NCBI GenBank assembly: GCA_039000515.1
Contig: JBCFYV010000001.1
Coordinates: forward strand, 33,825,604 to 33,889,603
From: Timema cristinae
Taxonomy: Eukaryota; Arthropoda; Insecta; Phasmatodea; Timematidae
Length of the DNA: 64,000 bases
Reading direction: 5' to 3'
Shown here: positions 44,701 through 56,059 of the stretch, piece after piece
Layout: every line of letters starts with the position of its first letter
Position numbering within the stretch: the first letter of the stretch is position 1
Translations under genes and position numbers: made by a program
The notes under the pieces: generated by a model
Told to the model about the DNA's origin: nothing
Databases searched by the model: none
The model's input: only the letters and a program-made list of their open reading frames with translations

Positions 44701-47700
44701 ACCTATAGGCCTACCTAGATCTATCCATAGTATTCCTTTACTTTTGAAGAAAATTTGAACAAGTGAGGGCATAAACTATGATTTTTAATTCATCATTAAG
44801 TGCTATCTTATAAATTTGCTATGCTAATTTAAATTCATGTTTTCTCCAAATTTCTTATTTTATCACTATAAATCATAATATTTCTGTACTATTTTAGAAA
44901 AAGTGTCCACTTTTTTTGCCTCCCAAAATATAGTAAACCTGACAAAGTCTTACTACTCGTTTGGGCTATCTACATAAATTATTATTCATACTATACTTTT
45001 TAGACCTTTAAAATCCAAGAAGGCTAATTCTGAACTTAACTCAAAATTACTTGTGTAACCCCATGACTTCTTTGGTGCTGAATGACAGCTCACAGCTGAC
45101 AGATGACAGCTTTGAAAAATTACCAGGACAAATTATGCATTCCTACGTCAAACCATATGATCTGCAAAAACATGTGTTTACAGCTGTCACTTCTGACAGT
45201 GAAAATTTAGGCATATACCTAAATGTTGACTGTCAGAAGTCAGCTGGGAGCTATCAGTCAGCACCAAAGAAGCCATGGGGCTACTCCTCAGCAGTTAGTG
45301 ATACACGGAAACCAGTGCGTTAGTTAACTACACCACCGAGCGGGTAACTTCATATTAAAGTAAAAGAAGATGTATATTGTATTTACGCTTATGTATGTAA
45401 ACATCACAGGCCATAAATGGCAAAATTTCAAGCGCAATATTTTTGTATTCACTTTAGAAAATAACTCTATTAAAATTCATCCCAATTGGATTAAACCTAA
45501 ATATAAAGCAACAAAAGAGGTGACACTTTTGGTACTGTAATGCCAAGTACCAAGCTAATTTATTTTTATCTTACTGTGGGAATTGATTTTTAACAATCAT
45601 GATTGTGGTTCTATGTTTAGTCAACGTGCACATGCCCAAAGATCGAGTTACCCAGATGCACCAGGGATATGGCTTTGTCGAGTTTATGGGCGAAGAAGAC
45701 GCCGACTATGCCATCAAAATAATGAACATGATAAAGCTATATGGGAAACCTATCAGGGTTAACAAGGTATGAACAAATAATTATACAAGTTTTTTATTAG
45801 CATGCATGTCACTGTACAAGAACTAATTTATATGTCTGAATGGCCCTTTTCAAATAGTTTTTCAATGCTAGGTTCTAATATGTACAAAGCCTAGCTGAAT
45901 ATATTAAATATTCTCAAATTTTATTCAAAGCTAGAATAATTTATTATCTTGTTTTGGGTTAAGGTACTACTTTTTATTCATCTAACCTTAAACAACAAAT
46001 CTTAATGTACAACATATTAAGTTTGTTGAACCCTTTAATTTTGAATCCAAATCCGAATCTTAATAAAATTTAGATTCGATTATGGTGACCTGGTGGTCTA
46101 GGGTAAGGTGTCAGACTTCTATGCTGGCGGCCGGGGTTCAATCCTCGTCCCCGGCACAGATTTATCTGATTTCCAAACCCTTCCTTCACCTCTGACAAGT
46201 ATCTTGTGAATGTGGGAATGCCAGGCCTCCACCGTGGTTCGGATTCCACGTTAAACTGTAGGTCCTTCATTTCATCTCATAATCACCCTAACATTACACA
46301 TTAGCGTAATAGCGTATAACCCGAACGGGTAGTAAGACGCGGTGCTAGTAATAATAATAATAGATTCGATTCAAAATTTTAAATCTAAATAAATTTTAGA
46401 TTTAGATTAGATGTGTTTAACCCAAAATTTAATAATATTCATACCTAACAAATTATTATGATCAGACTGGAAGCCAGTAATATGATAGTTTTTTTCACCT
46501 CCATTATTGTTTCAAGGCTGTGGCCTGGATAACTTTTTATTCAAGTTCATATATATTTTTCACTACCGGCTTGCTAGGCCTGTCGTAGCTGTTTATTCAT
46601 CACTGTGAAAGGGTAAACCCACATTTCACCAATGATAAATTTTTCAGCCATGCCTGGAATCAAACTCGGGACCCTTAGCTCAGTAGGTAGACACACTACC
46701 AACTGAGCTAAGATGTTGGATTGTATGGTAAAGTGAAAAAAGAAATAAACCTGTGTCCAGGTCTTAAAGAACTTATATGGAAGACATTGTTTGTGACAGT
46801 AAATATCTTTTACTATTTTAGTAAGTTAGCTGCAATTCGGTTGCGATTATAAATTGAAAATGATTGATTATCACAGGCCTATAGGAAAAATGTGAATATT
46901 TTATTTTAAAACATTTGTAATATGTTTCATAATAAAAATATTGATAAACCTGATATTAAAATTGGCCATAAGGATATTAATTGTAATATACACTCTGTTC
47001 ACCCACAAGCTTATCTTAACTGATTACAATATGACCCTTTCTTATAGTCAAGCCATAGTTTAATACATTAAAGTAAGCTTGCAACTTTTCAGAGTAAACT
47101 GAGAGTACAAATAGTAACACAAAATTATAAAAACTGAAATTAAATGTGTTGTATTTTAGTTATGTTTTTTTGGATAAAACTTTGTAGTTACCAGCGATGG
47201 ATTTTTTTTCCAAAGCCAAACTAATGCAAACAAATATTTGAATTTAAGATGTTCGAAGCTTTGAACACCACTCCTAGGCTCCTACATTTATAAAAAAAAA
47301 GTAAATAACTAATCCAAGACCTTTCACACTCCCATGGCATAGTGTGATTTATTTTATGATATCTTTTGTTAAAGGCTTCAGCACATCAAAAGAATTTGGA
47401 TGTGGGTGCCAATATATTTATAGGAAATCTTGACCCAGAAGTGGACGAAAAGCTATTGTATGATACCTTCTCAGCATTTGGTGTCATCCTTCAAACTCCA
47501 AAGGTACAGTTCTAATATTGATATATAGGTAATATAATCACTAATGTACTTTCCTAAAAATATTTATTTAGGCTAATATTAATATTTTTTATAATATACA
47601 TTAAAAAGAGGATAGAAGGCAAGCTTATACATTTAACAAACTAATGTAAGTCTTGTCTTAAAGTTCACAACTAAAACACATATAATATAATAGAAGTGCA

Positions 47701-50700
47701 ATAAATTTGAAACTTATTTTAAATACTGATATACTTAAAAAAAATTCATCTACAAAGTATAAACCCTAACTCTTTGAGTTAAAACGTCTCAATTTCAGCG
47801 ATATAACTTTACACACAAAGGAAATTACTAAAGCTTGATGTGATCCTATGCACGGTTAATGTTTATCTTTTTTAGATTATGCGTGATCCAGAAACTGGTA
47901 ATTCCAAGGGGTTTGCTTTCATCAATTTTGCGAGTTTTGATGCGTCAGATGCAGCCATTGAAGCCATGAATGGACAATACCTGTGCAACCGCCCAATCTC
48001 TGTGTCGTATGCATACAAGAAAGATGCTAAGGGAGAACGTCACGGTTCAGCCGCAGAGCGACTCCTGGCTGCCCAAAATCCACTTTCCCAGGCTGATCGC
48101 CCCCACCAGCTGTTTGCAGATGCTCCACCTACTGCCCTTCCTCAGTCCCTCCCTTCAGTCAACATGATGAGCATGGTCCCACCACCTCCTCCCACACCTG
48201 GTATGCACCCTCCACCTCCTCCACCGGTGCCTCCTCCACCTGGCATACCACCTCCTCCCATGAACCTACCACCCCCGCCACCTCTCCCACCGCAGCACCC
48301 GCCCATGCCCCCCAACATGCCTCCACCCCCTCTCAGTCGAGGTGGACCGCCCCTCCCGCCAATGCCGCCCAATTCCATGCAACAGTCAAATATGCCACCA
48401 CAGCAACAAAACATGGGGCCCCCAGGCATGGGACATATGCCCCCCATGCCACCGCCCCAAGGAGGCCCTCCTCCGCCTCCCAGGATGATGCCGCCTCCTT
48501 GGCAAGGGGGACAGTTCCCGCCTCATCAGGGCAACTTCCCCCCTCCTCCTCCACCACCACACGGTAAGAATATAATATTCCCTTGTGTGTCAATAAGACA
48601 TTTGGCTTATGCATGTACAGTCTGATTTTCATTAGAAGCCCATTATTTGCTAATTGAAAATTCATGTTGCTGCATTGGTGTACAGATAAAAACTATTGCA
48701 TTTGTATTTAACAAACAACATTTAACCAATAATGTAATACAGTAATCCTTAAAGAAGTAGGGTGTAAGCTTTAAATACTTTTTAGATGAAATCATCATCA
48801 GCAGCAACCGTTTCCAGCCTGTGGCTGGGTCAGTTTAGTAAAATGTTTCCTTCTTCCTCTTTTTTTCCACCTTAAATTTCTTTCATTCTTCCCTCTCGCT
48901 TGAACACTTACTGTTATCTGCTCCTCCCATTTCTTTCTTGCCTCCCTTGTGGTCTTTTTCCTACACACTTAATTTCCAACATCTTTTTCGCATCCTCTCT
49001 TTTTCCATTCTCATTATATGCCCGTACCATCTCGGTCTTGCTTCTTCTACTATTTCATTTACTCCTACTCTTTCCCAGATAACTTCATTCTTAATCTTGT
49101 TTCTCCTCATGACAGCTAACATACTCCTCACAAACTTGAACTATATAAATTAATAAATCAAATTAGAAAATCTACAATGCCAAATTTTAGTGACTTTCAA
49201 TCAATGTGGGCTTCCAGGTTCAGGGATTAGGTGTTAATTAACATAATAAGTTGTATGTTGATGATTAGCGAGATAGAGAGCAGTGATACCGTGTTACTAC
49301 CTTTTTTTTTTTTAGAAATTATTTGCTGTTAAATTATTGAAAGTATAGGGTAGTTACTAAAGGATTAAACTTTTATTTCGTTGTGAGTTCATTAATATTT
49401 AATATATCGTAAAGTATGCCTTACATCGTTGATATAATGAATTATGAATGGTATATTTGTCACACTACACTTGATTAAGTAAATTATAATTGGAGTACAA
49501 CTTGAATTCTTAACAAATAGTATTGGCACTATATTATAACTCCCACAACTATAGCACCTGAGCGTCACAAGGTTCGCTCGAGTCCTACTGGATTTTTTAA
49601 CAAGAGAGTCAGGTTTGCTCAGACCAACCCTACTTAATACCTAGGTTGGACCACTATTTACTGGTCATTACCTTCCTACCTTCTTCACCGTGGTAGAATT
49701 TGCACCATTGGGAACGTGGAAAATTCAAACTGTTAAGAAGGTACCGAGCTTTTTTGTTTTCCCTTCTGACAAATCAACTGTTGTTCTCTACATATTCAAA
49801 TATTACAGTTAAAATAAAAAAAAATGTATTTCTCAACCCAACATTTGTCTCTTGAAGAAAAATTTGTTGCTATTATAAAATATTTTTGACATTAAGAACC
49901 GAGTTTACATTTTGTTTGTTAAAACCAAAAGTTGATTTTAAACAGAACTTTACTATTTCCTTGCTAATTGAATACAAGTTGATATTTTATTTCTTATCAA
50001 GTTAATACCTAATGAAGAGGTCAAACTCAATTTTTCGATATTCTTGATTCTTACAAATATTGAAAGACTCGAGAATCAATATTATCACAATTTCTGGAGA
50101 CCTCAATTCTTGTCTTTAAAATCCTAAGCAAAGAAAGAAAAAATGGTGCCAAATGGTGCCATAGTCCAGCCTGAGTTTTACTCTCTTCTGCTGAAGGAGG
50201 GACTGATGTACCATGATAATGTTATAATTTTGTGTTTTGTTGTGTTTTAATTGTGAACTTTGAGACTTACAGTTTTCTGTTAGGTGTATAGGCCCTGCCT
50301 TTCTATCCTTTCACTGTATAATTTATCCCAGTAAAGAAAAGTAATAGCATTTAAACTATAGATTGGGTATCGAATACATTCATGAATACCTTGAATTGAC
50401 AATTTTGAGCAATTGGTTAAAGAAATTGTATAGACTTAAGTATTTGGGAAACTCATCTAAGAACATTTTATATTATTATAATTAATTACTAAAAATAAAA
50501 CGTGTTCTCACTTCTTGAGCTCATACATAATAAATTTGACTTGTCAAAAATAGGATTTGCCAACACAGTTTTCGTGATGACATCTTGAACTCGATCAAGT
50601 GTATGACCAGTGGTTCACCAACAGTGACAGCGAATGATTTTGAGAGAATTTTCGTAAATATAAATGAGTTGTGAGTAGAGAAGATCTAACTGCTGAAAGG

Positions 50701-53448
50701 TGAATTTATCTAACCCATGTACTGAATTAAACATTTAAAGGAAGATAGAAGGGTAAGCCTACACACTTATCAGAAAACTGTAGGCTTCAAATTTCACAAC
50801 TAAAACATAACAAAACACATAATTATGTAATTTTTGGGGTACCTCAGTCCCCTTCTTAAGCAGAAGAGTAAAACACAGACTGGACTATTCATTATGGCAA
50901 CATGCTGCCATATTACATGAACTGCATATTGATGGAAAATTAACTATTTAATTTTATTCTTAGCTAGATTAGTGCTTATTTTGACTAGTCCTATTATTTA
51001 CTTAACACAATTTATCAAGCTAAACATATCTTCCCAAAAATAGCTTTAAGAAAACATGAAGTACCTAAGTAATATTAAATAGGCCTAGGTCATATAGTAC
51101 TATTCTTTCTTCTATCCATAACTAAACGGTTTTTAAGTACTTACTCACTGTCGTGTACTTGGCACCAAGCCATAAAAAAAACCTTTTTTCTTAAAATTAA
51201 ATATTAAATATTTTCACTTAACTATAATTGAATATTTTTATAAAGATTTGAGGATTTAATTTGAGACTTGTATTTGAGAAATATAGTATTCAAACCCATT
51301 TCCAATTTAAATGAAACAACATAATTTATAATTTTGTACTTTTCCAATTGTGACAATTATGCGTTATTTTGCCATTTCACTCGAGCACCAGAAAACTAAA
51401 TGTACTCAAACATGACCTTTGTGTTCTAATGATCTCTCACAAATTAAACTGACTGTTTTGTTTAAGTAAATATATTTTACTATCAACATCAAGACCGGCA
51501 ACCTTTTGGTCTCGATCAATTTATAAACTTAAGAAAAGTACTCTGATCATCCATCATTTCTCCACTATACTTTTTTTTTCTCCATACATCTTATATTTAT
51601 TCCTTAAATACTTATGTCCTTCCTTTATAGAAAAAAAATAATCGAATAAACTGTAAGGATGTAAGAGAACCACTTTTTCAATTCGAGACAAAAATATGAA
51701 AAAAATATTTAAACACAATAACGAGATGCAAAAAACTTTATTTGAAAGTTCAAAAATGTAAATTTTATCCAAGTAAATGTATAGTCCATAGAGCGCTAAA
51801 GTTCCTGTTGACATTTGGGCTGGCACTTGCTTTGGACTATCGTAGTTTTTCAAACACTTAAAATATAACTAATACACATTTTAAATAAAATAGTGATAGT
51901 GAAGTGTAGTGTAGCAGTTTAGAATGCCTAAGTGTGACAGTGAAATACAATATTTATAACCATATCATTTATTAATGAAGGCAGTTTTTCAGTCTTTACG
52001 ATATTATTAGAAATAATAAATTCTCTGTTGGGTTTGTAAATTTCTTAAATAAGTTATTTGATTTTACATTTTTATTTTTTATTTTTCAGTTTTCGAGATT
52101 CATTTATAACTTTCAAGATAAGATAGAAATAATTTTTTCTTGTCTAAATCTAGATATTTTTGAATCTTGCACATCTCTAATGAATAACATTTTCATATTG
52201 AATTATTTAAATTTGTTTTATTTAGTGTTGGGTCTAATCTATTATTTTATGAATCCGAATCTCCGATTTAACTTTGAATTCCGAATCCGAATCTTGGAAA
52301 AACATTATGAACATTAGAGGAAATATAATAATAGGAAATACAAATAGTAGGCCTAACTAAATGCTAGCAATCTTTCTTATAATCCATTCACTTTAAACAT
52401 TCACACAATCAGTTAAGTGATAAATTACTGGTCTGGTGCCTGGTTTTAAGTTTTACCTATAATTATAATTAATTCTGAACCATTATTAAGCAGTATTAGA
52501 ACTCTAAAATAAATTTCACTCTTAAAGCTGAAAAAAAAACCCCATTTTTTTTAAAGATTTGTGTCTCGAATCCAAATTTATGTTGAATCTTGAATATCCT
52601 TAAGAATTTTAGTGATTTATAGTGATTCAAAGGTCCCATCACCATTTTTATCATTACCGATAATGACCACTCAAGGAAATTTTGGTCACATTCAATTATC
52701 ACTTGAAAGTACTAAATATATTTGTGAACTTAAAAGACTCAAAGATTGACTTTTAATGAGTATGTAGTTTTCTTAGGACTGTATATTGCCACAATATCTA
52801 CCAGTCAATAGCATGCGACCAATGGATGCGTTTTAAATGTGATGCAAAGTGATTGAAGTTGTAAATATTGAATCCAAATCAAGAATTAAAAAATCGACAA
52901 CTCGCTTTGGCGGCTTGCATAGTCTAATGTGCTACTCTCGCATTAGACTAGACTGCCGATGACGGGGAGATCAAGGTTCAAATATTGACCGGCTGTAAGG
53001 GTGGTTTTTTCTCTTTCCCTCCATGCAAAGGCAGATACAGTTCCTATTAATATAACCTTCCTAATCTCTATAACCATTAGTGTAATTAGTACATAAATGT
53101 ATAACCCGAACAAGTAGTAAGAAGTCCAAAAAATTAAGATGTAACTCTAAGAATTCGAATCTATAAAAATAGTAAGTGTGACATCTCTAATATTCTCTGT
53201 TTCCATTTGTCCATAGGTGCACCTCCTCCTGGCTGGAGACCTCCACCCCCACAAGGTCACCCTCGACCACCTTTTGGTAGACCACCTTTCCCTCCTAGAG
53301 GACCACCGCCCAGGGCATGAGGCCACAACACCCTGGGAGAAGTAACAACGACAACAACTACGATAATAACTTTGAAAATAACTTTGATAACAATTTTGAT
53401 AATAATAACTATGATAACAATTATGATAATAACTATGACAACTATTAA
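41702..53448 (+). CDS. SF3B4: Splicing factor 3B subunit 4 (SF3B4/SAP49), six-exon gene
   Basis: SF3B4 is a subunit of the SF3b complex of the U2 snRNP. It binds pre-mRNA near the branch site and contacts SF3B2 in the nucleus. Joining exons 41702-41735, 43692-43775, 45621-45766, 47375-47503, 47876-48563 and 53217-53320 gives one open frame of 394 codons, with every intron GT-AG and every phase compatible. Residues about 12-90 form RRM1 (ATIYVGG, then GYGFVEF) and about 99-178 form RRM2 (NIFIGNL, then GFAFINF). The conserved [10 protein letters not shown] linker and a proline/methionine-rich tail follow. Vertebrate SF3B4 is 424 residues. The in-frame TGA at 53318 probably reflects a one-base deletion; in the neighbouring frame an Asn/Asp/Tyr-rich tail runs to TAA at 53446-53448. 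Introns 2-4 are 1.6-1.9 kb and the last is 4.65 kb, holding a LINE fragment and a SINE. Identity is secure; the exact C-terminus is not. Confidence 0.96.
43692..43775 (+). CDS. SF3B4: SF3B4 exon 2 (RRM1, RNP2 half)
   Basis: The acceptor is TGTGTTTTAG and the donor is GTGAGT. It enters and leaves in phase 1. It encodes the start of RRM1, including the RNP2 stretch [14 protein letters not shown]. The open frame that runs on past 43775 is intron sequence. Confidence 0.95.
45056..45290. mobile_element. MITE with about 55-bp TIRs in SF3B4 intron 2
   Basis: Left CCCCATGACTTCTTTGGTGC mirrors right GCACCAAAGAAGCCATGGGG, and the pairing continues through AGCTCACAGCTGAC and its inverse. The 90-codon open frame over it is not a gene. 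Confidence 0.75.
45288..45345 (-). mobile_element. SINE family B head fragment
   Basis: CTCCTCAGCAG through GCGTTAGTTAACTACACCAC and CGAGCGGG matches the family B head. A short tail-like piece at 44943-44980 may be the other end of the same copy, separated by a MITE. Confidence 0.65.
45621..45766 (+). CDS. SF3B4: SF3B4 exon 3 (RRM1, RNP1 half)
   Basis: The acceptor is CTATGTTTAG and the donor is GTATGA. It encodes [15 protein letters not shown], the RNP1 motif GYGFVEF, and [14 protein letters not shown], closing RRM1. The 146-nt exon moves phase 1 to phase 0. Confidence 0.96.
46082..46360 (+). mobile_element. SINE family A in SF3B4 intron 3
   Basis: Full-length copy with 11-bp duplication TAGATTCGATT at 46071-46081 and 46361-46371. 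It has few differences from the other copies, so it is a young insertion. Confidence 0.93.
46560..46720 (-). mobile_element. SINE family E (tRNA-like head)
   Basis: Minus strand: TTAGCTCAGTTGGTAGTGTG (A-box), then GAGTTTGATTCCAGGCATGG (B-box), then TCATTGGTGAAATGTGG and TTTCACAGTGATGAATAAAC. In SF3B4 intron 3. Confidence 0.7.
47375..47503 (+). CDS. SF3B4: SF3B4 exon 4 (RRM2 start)
   Basis: 43 codons, phase 0 on both sides. It encodes [20 protein letters not shown] followed by a helix ending in [11 protein letters not shown]. This is near-identical to SF3B4 across animals. Confidence 0.97.
47876..48563 (+). CDS. SF3B4: SF3B4 exon 5 (RRM2 end and proline-rich tail)
   Basis: It starts in phase 0 with [18 protein letters not shown] (RNP1 of RRM2), continues through [35 protein letters not shown] and [10 protein letters not shown], and then becomes proline/methionine/glycine-rich. 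It ends in phase 1 at the donor GTAAGA. The exon is markedly GC-rich compared with its surroundings, as expected from proline codons. Confidence 0.96.
48784..49130 (-). mobile_element. LINE 3' fragment in SF3B4 intron 5
   Basis: The minus strand encodes [19 protein letters not shown], then [16 protein letters not shown]. This is the post-RT tail common to CR1/RTE/Jockey-like LINEs. A GC-rich 3' UTR piece (CCACAGGCTGGAAACGG) and a short GATGAT tail at 48784 follow. Confidence 0.7.
52900..53132 (+). mobile_element. SINE family C in SF3B4 intron 5
   Basis: GCGGCTTGCATAGTCTAATG head, CTGCCGATGACGGGGAGATC, tail ACCCGAACAAGTAGTAAGAAG. It ends 85 bp before the last SF3B4 exon. Confidence 0.85.
53217..53320 (+). 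CDS. SF3B4: SF3B4 exon 6 (terminal, with apparent frameshift)
   Basis: The acceptor is TTGTCCATAG. It encodes [20 protein letters not shown] and on to RGPPPRA, where TGA at 53318-53320 stops the frame. One extra G in the GGG at 53313-53315 would instead read [11 protein letters not shown] and continue through an Asn-rich repeat to TAA at 53446. The stop in the assembled frame is therefore suspect. Confidence 0.85.
53317..53448 (+). other. SF3B4: Out-of-frame Asn/Asp/Tyr-rich tail after SF3B4 stop
   Basis: A 43-codon open stretch, one frame off the assembled SF3B4 frame. It begins MRPQHPGRS and then repeats YDNN/FDNN units, ending in TAA 57 bp before a polyadenylation signal. Either it is the true C-terminus, hidden by a one-base deletion, or it is a simple repeat in the 3' UTR. 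Confidence 0.5.
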
Positions 53449-53504
53449 AAACCTTGATGTTGATTATTAAAGTGTTTTGTATAACTTGTTTATAAAAATG
53501 GACA

Positions 53505-53510
53505 AATAAA
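53505..53510 (+). promoter_or_regulatory. SF3B4 polyadenylation signal
   Basis: A canonical AATAAA lies 57 bp after the TAA at 53446 and in the right orientation for SF3B4. T-rich sequence follows within about 80 bp. Confidence 0.6.
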
Positions 53511-53936
53511 ACTTATTTAAATAGTGACCCACCTCAAACAGTTTAAGAAATAACTTTTCTTGAAGTCGAGACTTTTATAAATATATTTTTTTTTAGTATC
53601 AAGAAATTAAATAAACTACTTTTTGGTTCATAACAATATTGAGATGGAAATTAAATTAAGAAACAAGAATAAAATCTGTCACCACATTACACACAACTTG
53701 AACTTAAAGCTTTTTGAAGGAGTTTATGGAAAATGTGTCCTTTTTGGATATCTGGTTTAAGAAAAATTAACTTACATTTTTGGTTGAACTATTATTCATG
53801 TTAGAAATATTCTGATTTGTTTTTGCATGTAATTAAATTTAGTCATTGAGCTGTCATAAAGTTAAACATACAAATAATAAAAGTTTTATACAATAAGATT
53901 TACTATATTTTTTTTAAAGGCAATGAACACAATAAA

Positions 53937-54444
53937 GTAGGAGCCCCCATATCTGCGGGTGGTACGTTCCTAGATCTACTGCGGTTACGTGAAACCACAG
54001 ATCGTACCAAACTATTATATAACGTGATATTCATGTAACATACATAAATACGATGAAGTATAATTAGTAAATTATTTACAATAAGACATTGACTAAACAT
54101 TAAATAAAGCAATAATAACATGTACTGTACACTACAGTATATATAATACTCTCCATGCTTGTTGCGACGATCAAGATGATGACAATAATGATGACAACGG
54201 TGATATGATAGCACACTGCCCAAAATGAGGAGATAAAGGGGGGTGATGGCTTTGGCATTGTGACATGATGCATGGCTATTGACTTTCTAATGAAAGGAAG
54301 GGGCATCATCAGGATCATCTTCTAAAGGTGGAAAAGGCTGAACAGACTAAAACGAGGATGGCTTGATGATGTCAGATGTAGATGAATTAAATTAATTAAA
54401 AATAAATAAAATTGGGTAGCAGTAAGTCGCGGATACAGGGGGTC
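53937..54444. mobile_element. Pogo/Tigger-like non-autonomous element
   Basis: Right end, inverted, reads CAGTTGACCCCCTGTATCCG; left end GGAGCCCCCATATCTGCGG. TA flanks the right end. Such ends and TA targets are typical of Tc1/mariner-pogo relatives. It follows the SF3B4 3' end. Confidence 0.5.
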
Positions 54445-54982
54445 AACTGTATGTCTTTTATAATAAAAAGAACACAGCTCACATTGCTGCCATTGGACAA
54501 GGGATAGTGGATATATCGTGAGGAAACTTGATCATTATAACCTTCTCCCATCTATAATAAAGCATACCTCAAGGAGTGAAAATAAGTTTTTCTTAAGTAG
54601 ATCAATTATTTATAGTGGTAAACAAATCAATAGGATTTCAAGATTTGTAAATGTATAGGTACAATTTGTTTATTGAAATACTCTTAAGAAAAAGGAACAG
54701 TTACTGATGAACCTAACATTCTTCACTAGTCAACCTTTTTTTGAATTTGAATTGAAATCAAATCAAATGTGTTATATTCTTGATGCTAAACCCAAATTTG
54801 AATACTTAAAAAAAAAGTGTTAAAAAACGTTTATATGTTGCATCACTATATAACTTAAGGTATTAAATTTAATTTACAAATATTAGATTGCAAACATGAT
54901 TTACATATTTTGTGCTAAGATGATAAATTAAGCTATTATCACAACATGTAATTTAACTAGTTAAAATTTTGATCATATCTAA

Positions 54983-55908
54983 AGGACAGTGCAGACCAGG
55001 TGCTATGCTATATAGCACTCTATTTAGCTGCAATATTATAGCTAGTGATAAGATAGGAACATACCCACATCACCCACTATAAAATATGCTGTCCCCCCCT
55101 CCACCCCCAGAGAGACTTTTCTACAAGATGGACACAAAAGCCTTACTATTGTTAACAATGGTTCTAAAAAAGCCAAAGAGTACATTTAAGCATTATATCA
55201 ACACTCAAAGGGAAGAAATTAAAGATTTCCAAAATGTATTTAACTATCACGTCTTTGTAGTCGCCACTACTTGTCTGGCACAAGCGGGAAGTCAGCATTA
55301 CCTTTTTATTAATCCTTCGATGGCAATGAATGAAATTATATGGACATTTCTTTGCTTAATGGTGTTCACAGGATCACTGTTATTAAGTTGCACGTGGTCA
55401 CCCTTGCATTCTGTGCACGCACCATCTCTGCTATGTTTTGTAAAAATAGACACCAGTCAAATAAATGCTATATAGCAGATTTAAAAAAACTTATGGTGTG
55501 ATATTTCATTTGGCCTGGGATTTTCTATATATTTATATTTTGTACTAAAATCAGTTATATACATTTATAGTACAGCTTCATAGTATAGCATCAGGGTGAC
55601 CTGGTGGTCTAGGGGTAAGGTGTTGGACTTCTGTGCCGAGGGTCCAGGGTTCAATCCTCGGTCCCGGCACAGATTTACCTGATTACCAAACCCTTCCTCC
55701 ACCTCGGACAAGACATCTTGTGAATGTGGGGAATGCCAGGCCTCCACCGTGGTTCGGATTCCACGTTAAACTGTAGGTCCTTCATTCCATCTCACAATCA
55801 CCCTACCATTACAAATTAGCGTAAGTGCGTATAACCGAACGGGTAGTAAGACGCGGTGCTAATAATAATAATATTAATAATAATATAGCATCAGGTCTGC
55901 GCTTGCCT
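54983..55908 (+). mobile_element. Harbinger-like transposon remnant with nested SINE
   Basis: TIRs AGGACAGTGCAGACC and AGGCAAGCGCAGACC (12 of 15), then CTATGCTAT-like inner matches. Flanking TAA at 54980-54982 and 55909-55911 fits the 3-bp TWA duplication of PIF/Harbinger. An internal plus-strand open stretch (55086-55475) contains HYINTQREEIKDFQNVFN, resembling the N-terminal HPINxxRExxGEF motif of Harbinger transposases. Nothing beyond that region is recognisable. Right end split by SINE A. Confidence 0.6.
55596..55883 (+). mobile_element. SINE family A inside Harbinger-like element
   Basis: Full-length copy with 12-bp duplication TATAGCATCAGG at 55584-55595 and 55884-55895. It splits the right end of the surrounding DNA transposon. 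Confidence 0.93.
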
Positions 55909-55919
55909 TAACTCTAATT

Positions 55920-56055
55920 TGTGATGTTACTTCAGTTTACCCAGAAAGGTAGCAAGCTTACCTTGTATTGTTCTTTGGTGTAGCTTACAGCCATATTATA
56001 GTTCGTCAAAGTAATAATGTTACCTTTCAGGGTAAACAGAGTTTGTTTAACATCA
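55920..56055. mobile_element. Short MITE with TTTACCC..GAAAGGTA ends
   Basis: TTGTGATGTTACTTCAGTTT then ACCCAGAAAGGTA, mirrored by TACCTTTCAGGGTAAAC and TAACATCACAA. It directly follows the Harbinger-like element. Confidence 0.6.
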
Positions 56056-56059
56056 CAAA

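Noticed and set aside
45051..45323. 90-codon plus-strand open frame
   Set aside because: It lies across a MITE with 55-bp inverted repeats and a SINE head, inside SF3B4 intron 2.
48142..48665. Minus-strand glycine-rich open frames over SF3B4
   Set aside because: Shadows of the proline-rich codons of SF3B4 exon 5.
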